A model generated the notes under the pieces. The model had not been told where the DNA came from and did not search any database. It saw only the letters and a program-made list of their open reading frames with translations. Positions 37,490-64,000 of a stretch of DNA of 64,000 nucleotides are shown piece by piece (the first letter of the stretch is position 1; each line of letters starts with the position of its first letter). The stretch covers positions 21,713,632 to 21,777,631 of the forward strand of contig NC_060885.1 in the NCBI RefSeq assembly GCF_014805685.1, in the 5' to 3' direction. This stretch comes from Silurus meridionalis. Taxonomy: Eukaryota; Chordata; Actinopteri; Siluriformes; Siluridae. Position numbers and translations under genes: made by a program.

Positions 37490-37880
37490 TATCCGAGTCT
37501 GAACGGCCTTCGGAACTCAAAACCTACAGCATGAGATCCGTTCACGTGCGCCAAAGAGAGCCGAGATCTGTGCTGAATAAAAGCAGATGGCGCGCGCTGC
37601 ATACGTTCAGCCTATTGCGCTGGGATCCAATGAGGCGATCGGGACAAACAAAAAAAGTGGCTAGAAAAACGTGCGTTCACACGCTGTGTAAGACGCGCTG
37701 TGTGCCTGAGCGAGAGGAACAGTGCGTGCGTGCGTTTGTGTGCGCGCGTGCGTGCGTGCGTGCGTGGGTCGGTGGAGTGGGGAGGGGGGTGGTGGGGTTG
37801 GGAGTGAAAGCGGGATTCCGCTGATTGCTGCAGCATCGCGTCTTCTGGCCTTCTGCTGACTGAAGCGCACTGACTGCGCC
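37490..37880 (-). promoter_or_regulatory. CpG-rich upstream region and 5' UTR of gabrg1
   Basis: The 400 bases upstream of the gabrg1 start codon are CpG-rich (GGCGCGCGCTGC near 37590, GACGCGCTG near 37692) and include a TGCG-type tetranucleotide run at about 37721-37767. Flanking DNA beyond 37900 returns to AT-rich. This is the likely promoter and untranslated leader. The exact transcription start cannot be placed. Confidence 0.55.
37721..37767. repeat. TGCG tetranucleotide microsatellite in the gabrg1 leader or promoter
   Basis: Broken run of GTGCGTGCGTGCG units about 250 bases upstream of the gabrg1 start codon, within its CpG-rich region. Confidence 0.75.
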
Positions 37881-38870
37881 GGAAATTAGAAAAGGAAACT
37901 GCCTATGCAGAAACATCTGATTGTTACCTCTTTGTAAATAATGAAACCATTACGAAGTTTGTGCCTTTCCTGATACTGAGAAAAGTTATGAGATAATGAT
38001 GTTAATAATGTCATTAAGCCAACTCCAGCATATTAGACAGATATTACACACTCTCTGCACCTATTGACGAATTCTTCAATCTTATCTAGAAAAAAAACAG
38101 TGCTGAGGCTTTCATTCCAGATAAACAGGGGCTCCTGCTTGGTTGGAATGAAAGCTTGAAGCCACACAAGCAATGTTGGAGAAGATCGAAGCCCCCTGCT
38201 TTATAACTTTGTTTACGTTTCAAAGTAATTTTGCATATCTAAGAAACATCAGAGTGTATCCAGGAAGCATACGAGTTCATTTGCTAGAACAGAAAAAAAA
38301 ACATAGTATATTGCAGAAGGGATAAAAGTTCATAAAAACGTCATCAAACAGCATGAAAGCAGCATGGAGTAAGCCTTGTTGTCTACATCAATACAAACAC
38401 AATCTATGCAGTTTCCACGCAATCTCCTGAAACTCTGCTGAGCACTATAGAGAGGGCACATACAATCTAAAAATGTAGGGAGCCTGTTGTTCTGGGATTG
38501 TGGAGTGGAGTTCCTGAGCTGTTTCCTTCTTAAACTAATAGAATTTTCATGTCTTGCCGAGTGACCATGACCTCAGGTGTGTCACTTATGAAGGATCCCT
38601 GCTATGTCCTCTGAGGATTCAACTAGTGTGACCCATACGGCCAGGGAGTACAATAAGCTGTAGATCCAGAGTACATGGGTATGAAATGTATTCAGCTCCT
38701 CTGTTTTTGCACACTTTCTTGTTGATGGATAGACTTAAATTTTATTTAATTGTAAATGTAATTGGGTTTAAAAGGTACTTTCTGCCATTAACATACACAG
38801 AATAGCCCATGATGATAAAAAATAATGGCAAATTGTTTTTTAGAAATTGCTGTTAATTTCATTTAGTCCA
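37881..38870. other. Intergenic stretch upstream of gabrg1 without recognised features
   Basis: AT-rich sequence beyond the CpG-rich start region. I see no gene or repeat family in it. Confidence 0.45.
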
Positions 38871-38871
38871 G

Positions 38872-39890
38872 GGGCCTGCCGTGCATTTGGTACCTGGGCC
38901 TTCAGTGAGGATTTACCCGACTTAATTCACCTCTTCATACAACCACTATCACATCACAAATTTTAGAAACCATCAATACTATACAAGCACGCAATATACC
39001 AATGCGTGGCATTACAGAGAGAGAGGCATTTCGCATATGGGGGCGAATACCATTTTACTAAAGCAAGCTCCAAATCTCTACACTACAACCGCAACTGTGC
39101 CACCTACATCTTCTGGACCAGTTCAGGACCAATATTTGTCTAATAACATAACAAAACATACAAAATTATTAAAAATACAACCTACTCACCAGAGATGCAT
39201 ACTCAGAATTTTTGCACTGCTCCTCAGAGGCTGTAATCCAGTGGTACGGCTCGTAGGCACTGGTCTGGAAGTGGCGATCAAAAACCATTTCCCGGGCTGA
39301 GACAAGCTAGCTAGCTTTGGGGTTGGCCGACCTCTCCTTACGATGTCTAGCTTTACTTGGAAATGGATTTTTAAGTATGTCTGAGACCAAATTAATTTCT
39401 CTTCTTTAGTAGACATAAAAAAGTCTAACTCTTATGTATTAATGTGTGCAGAGCGCTACAGACGTGTTTTGCTAGTCGAACTTGGCTGTAACAGTTTTGC
39501 TCTGACCAATCAATCAGAGGATGGGAAAATGCTATGCGAATTTAAATTCTGATTGGTTAAAGAAACAGATATATTTCTAATAGAGACAAAGGTAAAAAGG
39601 CCAGCAGGACTGACTTTAAAGGTCCTGGGCATATTAGATTGGCATGGCAGCACATAGAGGCTAAAATTCGATTGGACAATAAATCTAACATCCACATACA
39701 CGTACTGGAAGCAGTGTAGCCAAGAGAAACACTACGAAATGGAGAGAATAAACTGTTGGGAACAAATTAATAAAATTTCATGGAACAAATATTAGAATTT
39801 AGGTTTTAAATGTAGGTCAGTGCTTCTGATAGTGTTTAGGCCAGCAGAGAAGGCTTTGCTGGCCCTGACCATCCACCACTGTATATTACA
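38872..39890 (-). mobile_element. hAT-family transposon fragment (N-terminal part of transposase, decayed), copy 2 of 3
   Basis: Minus-strand end CAGTGGTGGATGGTCAGGGC (at about 39885). The open start MSTKEEKLIWSQTYLKIHFQ (from 39416) leads to RGRPTPKLASLSQPGK and, one frame over, FDRHFQTSAYEPYHWITAS. These are characteristic of the first exon of TTF/ZMYM-type hAT transposases. The other border shows AGGGGCCTGCCGTGCATTTG near 38870. It shares long matches with 1-870. The frameshift near PGK disables it, and the catalytic core is absent. Confidence 0.6.
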
Positions 39891-39945
39891 AATACTAAAG
39901 TATAGCACTCAGTACTTAACTTAGATTTCACAAATCAACCTCCTA

Positions 39946-40100
39946 ATGAAGTTCAAGAAACTATCCACAATCGAAGTGTTTGAAGACACAGGACAAAGAC
40001 ATAAAACTATTTCTAAAGCCTTGAACGTTAACAGGAGCACAGTGGGTGACATCATTGTCAAATGGAATCTGTTTGGAACTATCAAAACTTTTTCTACAGA
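39946..40100 (+). pseudogene. Tc1/mariner transposase N-terminal fragment
   Basis: Open reading KTISKALNVNRSTVGDIIVK followed by WNLFGTIKT is the first helix-turn-helix of a Tc1 transposase. The frame ends soon after at 40131. A matching C-terminal piece lies at about 41040-41310 on the same strand, so the two may be halves of one element split by insertion or deletion. Confidence 0.6.
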
Positions 40101-40134
40101 CAACTTTCTACAAATCTCTGAGTTAATGTAAATG

Positions 40135-40540
40135 TAAATGATGGCACTCTTCTAGCACGGCTCAAATGGCTTTTCTCAGGATAAGAGGTAGATATACATC
40201 AAGACTATTTTATGTTCTTGCAACAAGGTGATGGAATGAACTTCCCCAAAATGTAGGAGCAGCTGAGTCACTTCTTATCTTTAAAAGAAGGGTGAAGAGC
40301 TACCTCTCTTAAAACTCGAACTAGCACTTATTTTCAATGTTTGTTTTATGTGTTTCAATTAAAAAAGAGTGCTATAATTCCTTTAAAAAAAATGTTTTGG
40401 GCTGATGGTATCCTATGTTTGCAACCTATTGAACCAGAGTTGAATTATTCATTGATAGAGACTTCAAAGCACTTTGTATGTTTCTCTGGATAAGGGCATC
40501 TGCTAAATGCAAAAGTAATTGTAAAAATGGATATTATTAA
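40135..40540 (+). pseudogene. LINE C-terminal fragment
   Basis: Translated pieces such as RLFYVLATRWWNELPQNVGA and AESLLIFKRRVKSYLS resemble the conserved end of L2/R4-type LINE polyproteins (W-NELP, S-FKRR-K-YL). The sequence after it has no frame. It lies between the two Tc1 pieces, consistent with insertion into an older Tc1 copy. Confidence 0.5.
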
Positions 40541-41034
40541 GACTGTTGCCTGATGTAAACATAACCAGTGTTGCTCACACTGAAACTGAGTTTTGTAACA
40601 CCAGCTAGCTAGTCACTAGTTACCCTAGTCTGTTTACTACAAATAATTTATTTTCCCATTATCTGGACTAGCAGGACTTTGATGCTTACTAAGAACACTG
40701 TGGCCACTCTAACAGATCTTCAGAAGTATATGGAAAGCATAAGCAAAATATTATCTTGTCTGATGCCTTCAACTAATGTATTTTCTTTAACTCTTGTAGC
40801 TGAACTCCAAATGCAATATCTGGTAAATAAAAAATAAAATAAAAAAATACATATAAATAAATAAAAATAAATAAATAATTTTGTGTGGCTAATCAACTAA
40901 TTACTGCTAAGCATTGGGTGTTAGCATTATGCTATCAGGGTGCTTCTCAACATCAGGAATAAGAAAACTGGTCAGAAGTGAGGAAAATAGAGACAAATAC
41001 AGTCCTTGAAGAAAACCTGCTCTAGAGTGTGCAA

Positions 41035-41310
41035 AGTATCACCTCTCACCATGCAATGGCAGAGTGGTTTTTAGACAAATCTTTAAATGTCTTTAAGCTC
41101 AAACTTAATCCCCATAGAACATCTGTGGAGAGACCTGAAGTTGGCAGTTTGCAGAGGCTTCCCAGTTGATCTAACTGAGCTTGAGAGGACTTGCCAGAAA
41201 TAATCAGAGAAACTGTTCAAATCCAGGTGTGCAAAGCTTGCAGAGACTTACTCAAGAAGACTTAAAGCTGTAATTGCTGTCAACAGTGTTTCTATGAATG
41301 ATTAAATAAA
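41035..41310 (+). pseudogene. Tc1/mariner transposase C-terminal fragment
   Basis: Reads IEHLWRDLKLAV near 41115, then DLTELERTCQK and, after a stop, KSRCAKLAETYSRRLKAVIA. This is the Glu-containing end of the catalytic domain of a Tc1 transposase. Stops and loss of the centre make it inactive. Confidence 0.7.
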
Positions 41311-42780
41311 GCATCTGATACTCTAAATTAGTCTAAATGAGATAATTACGTTTTTGCTTTTTAAAAAGTTATTTAAATGTTCCAATATATGTATATTTCA
41401 TTCATTGTATATTATCCAATTATGTAATAATTGAACTGGCATATTGACATAACACACAATTTCATAATGCTGTGTCTGATCCCTTGGTAGAATGCTGGGT
41501 CAGAGGCTAGAGCAATAATTTCAATGTGGGATCTGCTTTACTGCATTTCTATTTCTTGTCTCTAAGTTGATGTTATTGATAGCCATTGACCTGGTTGTAA
41601 AGACCTAGCAGTCTATCCTGATTTGAACCCAGCTTGATTTTTCATTCACTGCCTATGTATTAATCCTTACATACTCTTTTGCTTAAAGTTGTAATGTACA
41701 ATTATCTATGCTAGCTCATATTTCATCCAAGTCGAGGTGAAGTTTTGATACTCCATTTCACCAAACCCCTGTCTAGGGATCAGCGGCAGGTGTTTATAAC
41801 AGCCTCTGGCTATGGCGAAGCCAAACTTGTCTGATTTGCTTCAAGCATAGAGAATGAGATGTAGCCACTGAAAGACATCCCGCATGATGCAGCTGCACTA
41901 ATCACCACTGAGTTTTGTAAGTTCACTGCGCTGTTTCATTGCTCATAGCAGCTCTTGTCTATGCCCAGTTCCAGCTAGTCTACTTTGCATTCTAATGCAG
42001 TAATGGCACTCATTTTTCCTTCTTATAAGGTCTAAGTGGCTGAACGCTCTGTCAGTTTTGATTGTGCCAAGTGGGTCCTTCTTGGATGGCCCATAGTTCT
42101 TCCATAGCCTGCAGCAATTCTTACATTATGTAGAGGAATGTTTTCTAATTTGCAATTAGAATTATGCTGCAATTAGTTCAAGGTTGCATGTATGTTTGTT
42201 AAAAAAATATTCATTCAATTTCGCCAAATGTCAAAAGTCCAATATCACCTCTGTCCTCTGAGACATAGAAGACTGAAAAAAGTTCAACAATTCACAACAT
42301 TTCTAAACATATAGACATATTAATTGTAACATGCTGCGGCACAATAACACAAACAATGGGCCATGTGTCTGTTCTGTGAGTCAATGGTGTATAACGATAA
42401 ATCTGTACAAACATTAGTCACCCAAGGTTCACATCAACACACCCTACTTAGCTGTGCACATTTTACCACACTTCTTAGTATCCTGATTTAACTTCTACCC
42501 TTCAGCTTCTGCTTAACTTCAGGACAAGTATGTTAAAGTGGATGAAGAGGCATTTTACATAGATGTTACGGAAACCTGGTGGCAAGGAATGTAGGGAAAT
42601 AGAATCACATACTGTTATATTTACAAAATTATTTATACTTCTCCTGACCCAGATATGTTGATGTTCCAATAGGAAAACAGATAATTCACATATAAAGGAA
42701 AGGTCATAATTATTATTATTATTATTTTTTTAACAACCAGGATTTATTTTTTTACAGATTTTTTTTTTTCATAAATTAAC
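41311..42780. other. Intergenic stretch without recognised features
   Basis: AT-rich DNA with an ATT run near 42707-42727. No gene or transposon family is recognised. Confidence 0.45.
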
Positions 42781-42789
42781 CTTAAAAGT

Positions 42790-42896
42790 CTAAGCACTGT
42801 GGTCCGTTAGTAATAAGATTTTGTTATTTTAAATACTGTGTATGTGTAAGAATGACAATAAAGCTTGAGTTGAGTTGATTTGAGTTGAGTTGAGTT
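42790..42896 (+). mobile_element. LINE 3' tail with (TTGAG)n end
   Basis: GAATGACAATAAAGC leads directly into TTGAGTTGAGTTGATTTGAG and further pentamers. A polyadenylation-like word followed by a pentamer array is a usual finish of fish LINE insertions. No coding part remains. Confidence 0.5.
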
Positions 42897-43585
42897 ATGT
42901 CATATGTCATAGTTAGTAATATTTTAATGATTTTCTTAAGCACATCTCTAACCTACTAACGAGATATATTTGTCATGCAAAAGAATAGATCTGGAAACAG
43001 AATAAATTTTGGATAGAAGCTTGTCTTGTACTGGATACATAACAAGTCACAGAAGCAATAATTTAAATGTGTCACAAAAAAACAGTATCTCCATATGGCA
43101 TATATTTATTTTCCAGCATAGAGAATTTAACTTCAAGATAAAATAAAAAAAATTCTTTCCCATATAACAATTAGATGTCCAGTTTCAATGATGGAACATT
43201 TGTATTCAGGTGAGTTCTGACTGAAAAAAATTCAAGAGGAAGATGAAACATCACCATGGTGATGTCAGTCATTAATATTCAGAAACAGTATGAATATAAA
43301 CTCAAAAATCCAAAGAGAATTACACGACTAAAATCTGTTCACACAAACACAATAACCCGGCTTTTACAGTGCTGTTATTCACTGTGGTTTCTTGCAGAGC
43401 AAAAAAGACTATTGATCAAACAGTCTATGTTGGCTTTTTATTGTATCAGATATTCAGCCACTGTGAACAAATCTATCTGTGGTTGTTACAACATGATTGG
43501 ACCAGTTGGATATTTTCATATCAAAGTGCATCTTTATTAATTTAATTTCATAATTAATGTTAAAGGTAGGCTAAAGGGGTTCATT

Positions 43586-43587
<2 letters not shown>

Positions 43588-43634
<47 letters not shown>

Positions 43635-43682
43635 AACACACACACACACACACGCACGCACGCACACACACATACACACACA
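43588..43682. repeat. CA dinucleotide microsatellite with CGCA variants
   Basis: Long CA tract interrupted by CACAAA and CGCACGCACGCA units. The surrounding stretches 42900-43585 and 43690-47120 show no gene. The part nearest 47120 is presumably gabra2 3' untranslated sequence. Confidence 0.9.
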
Positions 43683-46600
43683 GCGTATTAACAGTCAGGT
43701 TCTGCCAGACATATTAAACATCAAAGCTCTGTGTATATACACGCAGTTGCTAAGCAACTCATCCAACTAATCTCTGTTGGCTGGTTTGTTCTGTAGAAGA
43801 ATCCCAATGCCCTGATCTTTTTTTTCTCTCTTTCATCTTCCTGATTTGTCCCTTTATCTATTTGTTAATTTGTTATTACCTCTACTTGTATTTCAACCTT
43901 CTTGGTTTCAATTTGTGATATCATTCTCACTTATAGATCTTGATGGTGAGAGATTTCAGATGGAAAACATCTTTTAACATTGTTCTTATTACAACTGGTG
44001 CTATCTCAGCTTAATCGTTGTATTATTTTAGAACATGTACTATATGATGTGTTTGTAATAAATTGTACCCTTCACTTATTTGGATAAATTGTTTAAAAGA
44101 AATTAGATGTTAATGACAACCACACAGATGTCGCAAAATGTAATTAAGAAGATGATGGCAATGGTGATAAATGTAACAATAATAAATCTCACTTTATATT
44201 TTAATATGCATGCAAACTAAATTCGGTCGCATTTTAGAGAAACAGACTTTGAAGGATTCTAATCATAAGATATGCTATTACTTTGTATTTGTGTGTCTGT
44301 GTGTGAATTGTGTTTATATAGTGATGGAGAGGTGTAACACACAAACAGATATTTTTATCCATAAAGTACGTGTTGTCTGGATTGTTTTCCCCTCAGACAT
44401 CATGGAGTTCAGTAAATGTCGATTCTTTCAGATTTCAGATGCTTTCAGATGCTCAAGGGAGACCTCTTGTTTAACAGCCTCTGACAAGAGCCCGCTCTCC
44501 TGACCCTGGGATGACCTTCTTATATCCACCAAAGAAGATCCTTCTCAGTGAGACCCGGCTTGATTTTAGTTTCCCCTCTGGCTAAGCCTGGTTGTGTGCA
44601 AACATAGGTGCATGCCTGAATGTAAAAAATAAAAATACTTGAGACATCTGTTCTTCCAGATGCTTGTTGTACCTAACATATGTTTCTCCAGAGAGTGTAG
44701 CAATTAGAGGATTCAAGGCCCATAGGTATATCTTACAGTTGAACTGTTATATTATTTGGCATCAAACTAAAAAGCACTGCAAGGCACACTGTAGCTGTCA
44801 ATCCCAAAAAATGTGAAAAGTAGCTGATTCACTGCTCTACATTCGCTTTTGCTAATTGCATATTTTGCTGGCTAAAAAGTGCCTGGTATACTAAACCACC
44901 GGAATGCAGGAAAGTAAAGAAGGTAATATGAAAAGGGTATACAGAATGAAGGAGAGCAGAAAACTTCAAAGGATTTGGGTTTCCTGCATGTCTGACTGAG
45001 AGAGAAAAAAAATGTCCACAGCAGGCTGCTCTATTCAGCAAGCTTCCCACTGTGTATTGATTAGCAGTGTTTCAGTTTAGCAGCGTAAGGCAGTGCCATT
45101 CCAGCTCCCCTGCTGTATTCAGCAGTTCAGGCTTTGTTCGGTCTGCAATGTCTCTGTCTGTATGATATTAGAGTAATGGTGTTGTGTGTGTATTCATTTC
45201 AAAAACAAATACGCTAAAACAACTTTTACTCTACTCAGTTCATACTTGTCTGTATACTAATATTTTATTCAATTATTTCACTGACAAGCCGAGCATTGTT
45301 TAGATTTTTTTTAATACTGTTGTTGAAAAATCATTCTGGCAGATTGAAAGTAATCTTCCCCACCCCAAGTCCCAACAACACAAACACCACAGCACAAACA
45401 CAGCACACACAGAGAAGTGAATTAGGTTTCCCATGTAAACACTCTCCTGCACTCCCTGAAGCTAGGAGACAGAAAGGGTTCAAAGAAAGGTGCTGTAACT
45501 GAGGCTGCAGGAGTTCATTCATACACCTTTACTGCTGCAGAGAGACCTTTTACTGAAAACAACAGAGAAAATAAGGCTGATTAAACGTGCCAAAAACAGG
45601 TTGCACGAAAGATCCTGGCAGAAAGAGAAACAATATCTGTGTAGGAGTGTTCTTGTCAGGTTCATCAGACCTGCAAATCTCCTAGGAGGTATTTAGCCAA
45701 ATATGATGATACATCTGATACTATCTCTACTATTATTATTCATACCATTTCAGTGGCAATAAATACACCATTTTCTTTCCTACCCAACTCAAAAATAAAT
45801 AAATGAAGACAGATTTACAGTATTATTAGCCATCATTATATTTTCATGTATCCTTCAAGTTATACAAGTCATTTTCTGAAAATAGTAACCATTCAACAAT
45901 GAAAGCTTTTGCTACATGTATACCACAGTCAGCTAGCTACAACTCCAACAGGCCGAGTTATAGAATTAAGCACAATTCTATAACACTTGCTCAGCACTGT
46001 AAAACATCTGTTAGCTGTACTGTGTTGAAAGTGACTATGAAGAGAAATGTGCAAATTTCACTATACTGTTCACAATTCACAGTGAGCATTTGTAAACAAA
46101 ATATATTTACATATATGGGATACAATAATAGTTGGTGATTTAATCGTATTAATGCTTTTCAGAAAATGATACAGTAAATATTCGTGGATTAGGACAAACA
46201 TTTGATTCATAGTTTTAATAGAAAAATAAAATGTTTTACCTTGTCTAAGGGAACAAAGTCAGAAGCGCATTTCAGTGTCAAAAACAAATTAAAAAATATA
46301 TCAAGTTCCACTTTTTGTTTGAAAATGCTACATGGAGAGCCAGAAATGATAAAGTGACTGGCCATATTTGTATTCACAATTGTATCTATCTTTAAATGTA
46401 CATGGAAGTTCATTCGGAAAGCATTTGAAATACGTTATTTGCATTAAGTGCATCTAAGTGGCAAAGGACTGAGACTGTGCTGAGTGACGAGCTGTTTTCT
46501 TTTTAACGCCACATTCGAGTAATGGAGAGATAAATTACTCTAAAAATGACTGCACAAAACCACATCGAATATTAATGTCCCAGCTGTGCCTTGTGCCATC

Positions 46601-47120
46601 CTTGGCACTTAAGGATATAATTGGCAGTGCTTTTACTGAGAGGAAAGGATGGCAGGTTTCTTCCTTCCTCCTAACAACATTAAGTCAATTGCATGGGAAC
46701 ATAAGCATTCTCATCCTACTGTCTCATCCAGTACTGTGGGATTTTTAAATACAGGGAAAGAAAATCCATATATTTGATTGGTACTAAGAGATAAAAGGTG
46801 TAAAAGGGTATAGATACTATTACATTAGAAGGAAATTCTTATAATAAAAAAATAGGAAAAAATATTGACAATAATAAGGAAAATGGTTAATCATTGTCCA
46901 ATAATTTTAACCAACAGTATATACAGAATTTAAAAAAAGGCAGTAAAAATCTGTTTCAAAACAAAAAACATATTATATACCCTCAATTGTAAGACAAAAT
47001 CCCAAGCATGACACAATACGAAACACGTACAAATGCCAAGCAATATTTGAATATGCCTGTCTGTGTAAATGTGTATGTGTGATGTGGGTGTGATGTGTAC
47101 ATTCATATTTTATAGACTTG

Positions 47121-63727
<16,607 letters not shown>

Positions 63728-64000
63728 TTCTGATCAATCCCTATAATAATGAGGGAAATGTGTTTTTAAAGAAAGTCACACTTACAAACAGTAGTTGATG
63801 CAACTGCATTGTTACTTTGACCAAACAATCCTATGATACACAAGAACATTAAAAAAAACAACACAGAAACAGAAGTAAAAACAGAATCCAAAGGCTTTGG
63901 ATTAAGAATGAATCACAGCAAGATTGTCGCCTGCACAGGATTTAAGAAAGAACTGTGATTGTGCACAAGGTGCACGGTTCTCTGCTGATCGTAGTTCAGC
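63728..64000 (-). promoter_or_regulatory. gabra2 5' untranslated region and upstream sequence
   Basis: On the minus strand the start codon is preceded by GGGATTGATCAGAA and, just before that, CCTCATTATTATAG. The latter looks like a 3' splice site, so the coding start may lie in the second exon of the transcript with a non-coding first exon beyond the right edge. Unlike the gabrb1 and gabrg1 starts, this stretch is not CpG-rich, which fits a promoter lying further upstream. Confidence 0.35.

Noticed and set aside
37612..37916. His- and Arg-rich minus-strand frames upstream of gabrg1
   Set aside because: They arise from the TGCG repeat and CpG-rich leader, and the real start codon is at 37489.

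Overview
The window is vertebrate nuclear DNA, almost certainly from a teleost fish. It holds spliced GABA-A receptor subunit genes in AT-rich, CA-repeat-rich intergenic DNA. The transposon mix is typical of fish: several Tc1/mariner families, hAT elements, RTE and L2/CR1-type LINEs, and a DIRS tyrosine-recombinase retrotransposon. Two families (a fish RTE LINE, and a Tc1 whose ends begin CAGTGCCTTGCAAAAGTATT) point to an otophysan fish such as a catfish or its relatives, but the species cannot be fixed from this sequence alone.

There are three protein-coding genes, all on the minus strand and all encoding Cys-loop ligand-gated chloride channel subunits. At the left, the first three coding exons of a beta subunit (gabrb1, 3550-4024) start in a CpG-rich promoter and run off the left edge. 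In the middle is a complete nine-exon gamma subunit (gabrg1, 31482-37489, 457 aa). At the right is a complete nine-exon alpha subunit (gabra2, 47121-63727, 451 aa). I rebuilt every exon of the two complete genes with splice sites and phases that close exactly. The exon lengths shared by both (68, 221, 83 and 153 nt) are those of the family. The products would assemble into alpha/beta/gamma pentamers at inhibitory synapses. The alpha chain keeps the histidine and the gamma chain keeps the aromatic residue that line the benzodiazepine site.

The 27 kb between gabrb1 and gabrg1 contains no further gene that I can recognise. In order it holds a decayed L2-type LINE (about 5.8-7.8 kb), a Tc1 end fragment (8.0 kb), a three-block microsatellite (8.6-8.8 kb), an apparently intact Tc1 transposon with an open 338-aa transposase (9223-10660), SINE-like and other dispersed repeats, an L2 tail (20.5 kb), an almost full-length RTE LINE with a perfect 17-bp target duplication (22068-24954), and a dead Tc1 (26.9-28.4 kb). 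Between gabrg1 and gabra2 lie a hAT transposase fragment, Tc1 remnants and LINE tails. The introns of gabra2 also carry transposons: a LINE tail in intron 7, a deleted Tc1 in intron 5, and a DIRS relic, a split Tc1, a CR1-like LINE and a hAT fragment in the 10-kb intron 3. A hAT-type MITE with an 8-bp target duplication sits in intron 2 of gabrg1.

I found no undescribed system. The most useful observations are the all-same-strand alpha2-gamma1-beta1 order, two GC-AG introns with identical donors, and the well-bounded mobile elements.
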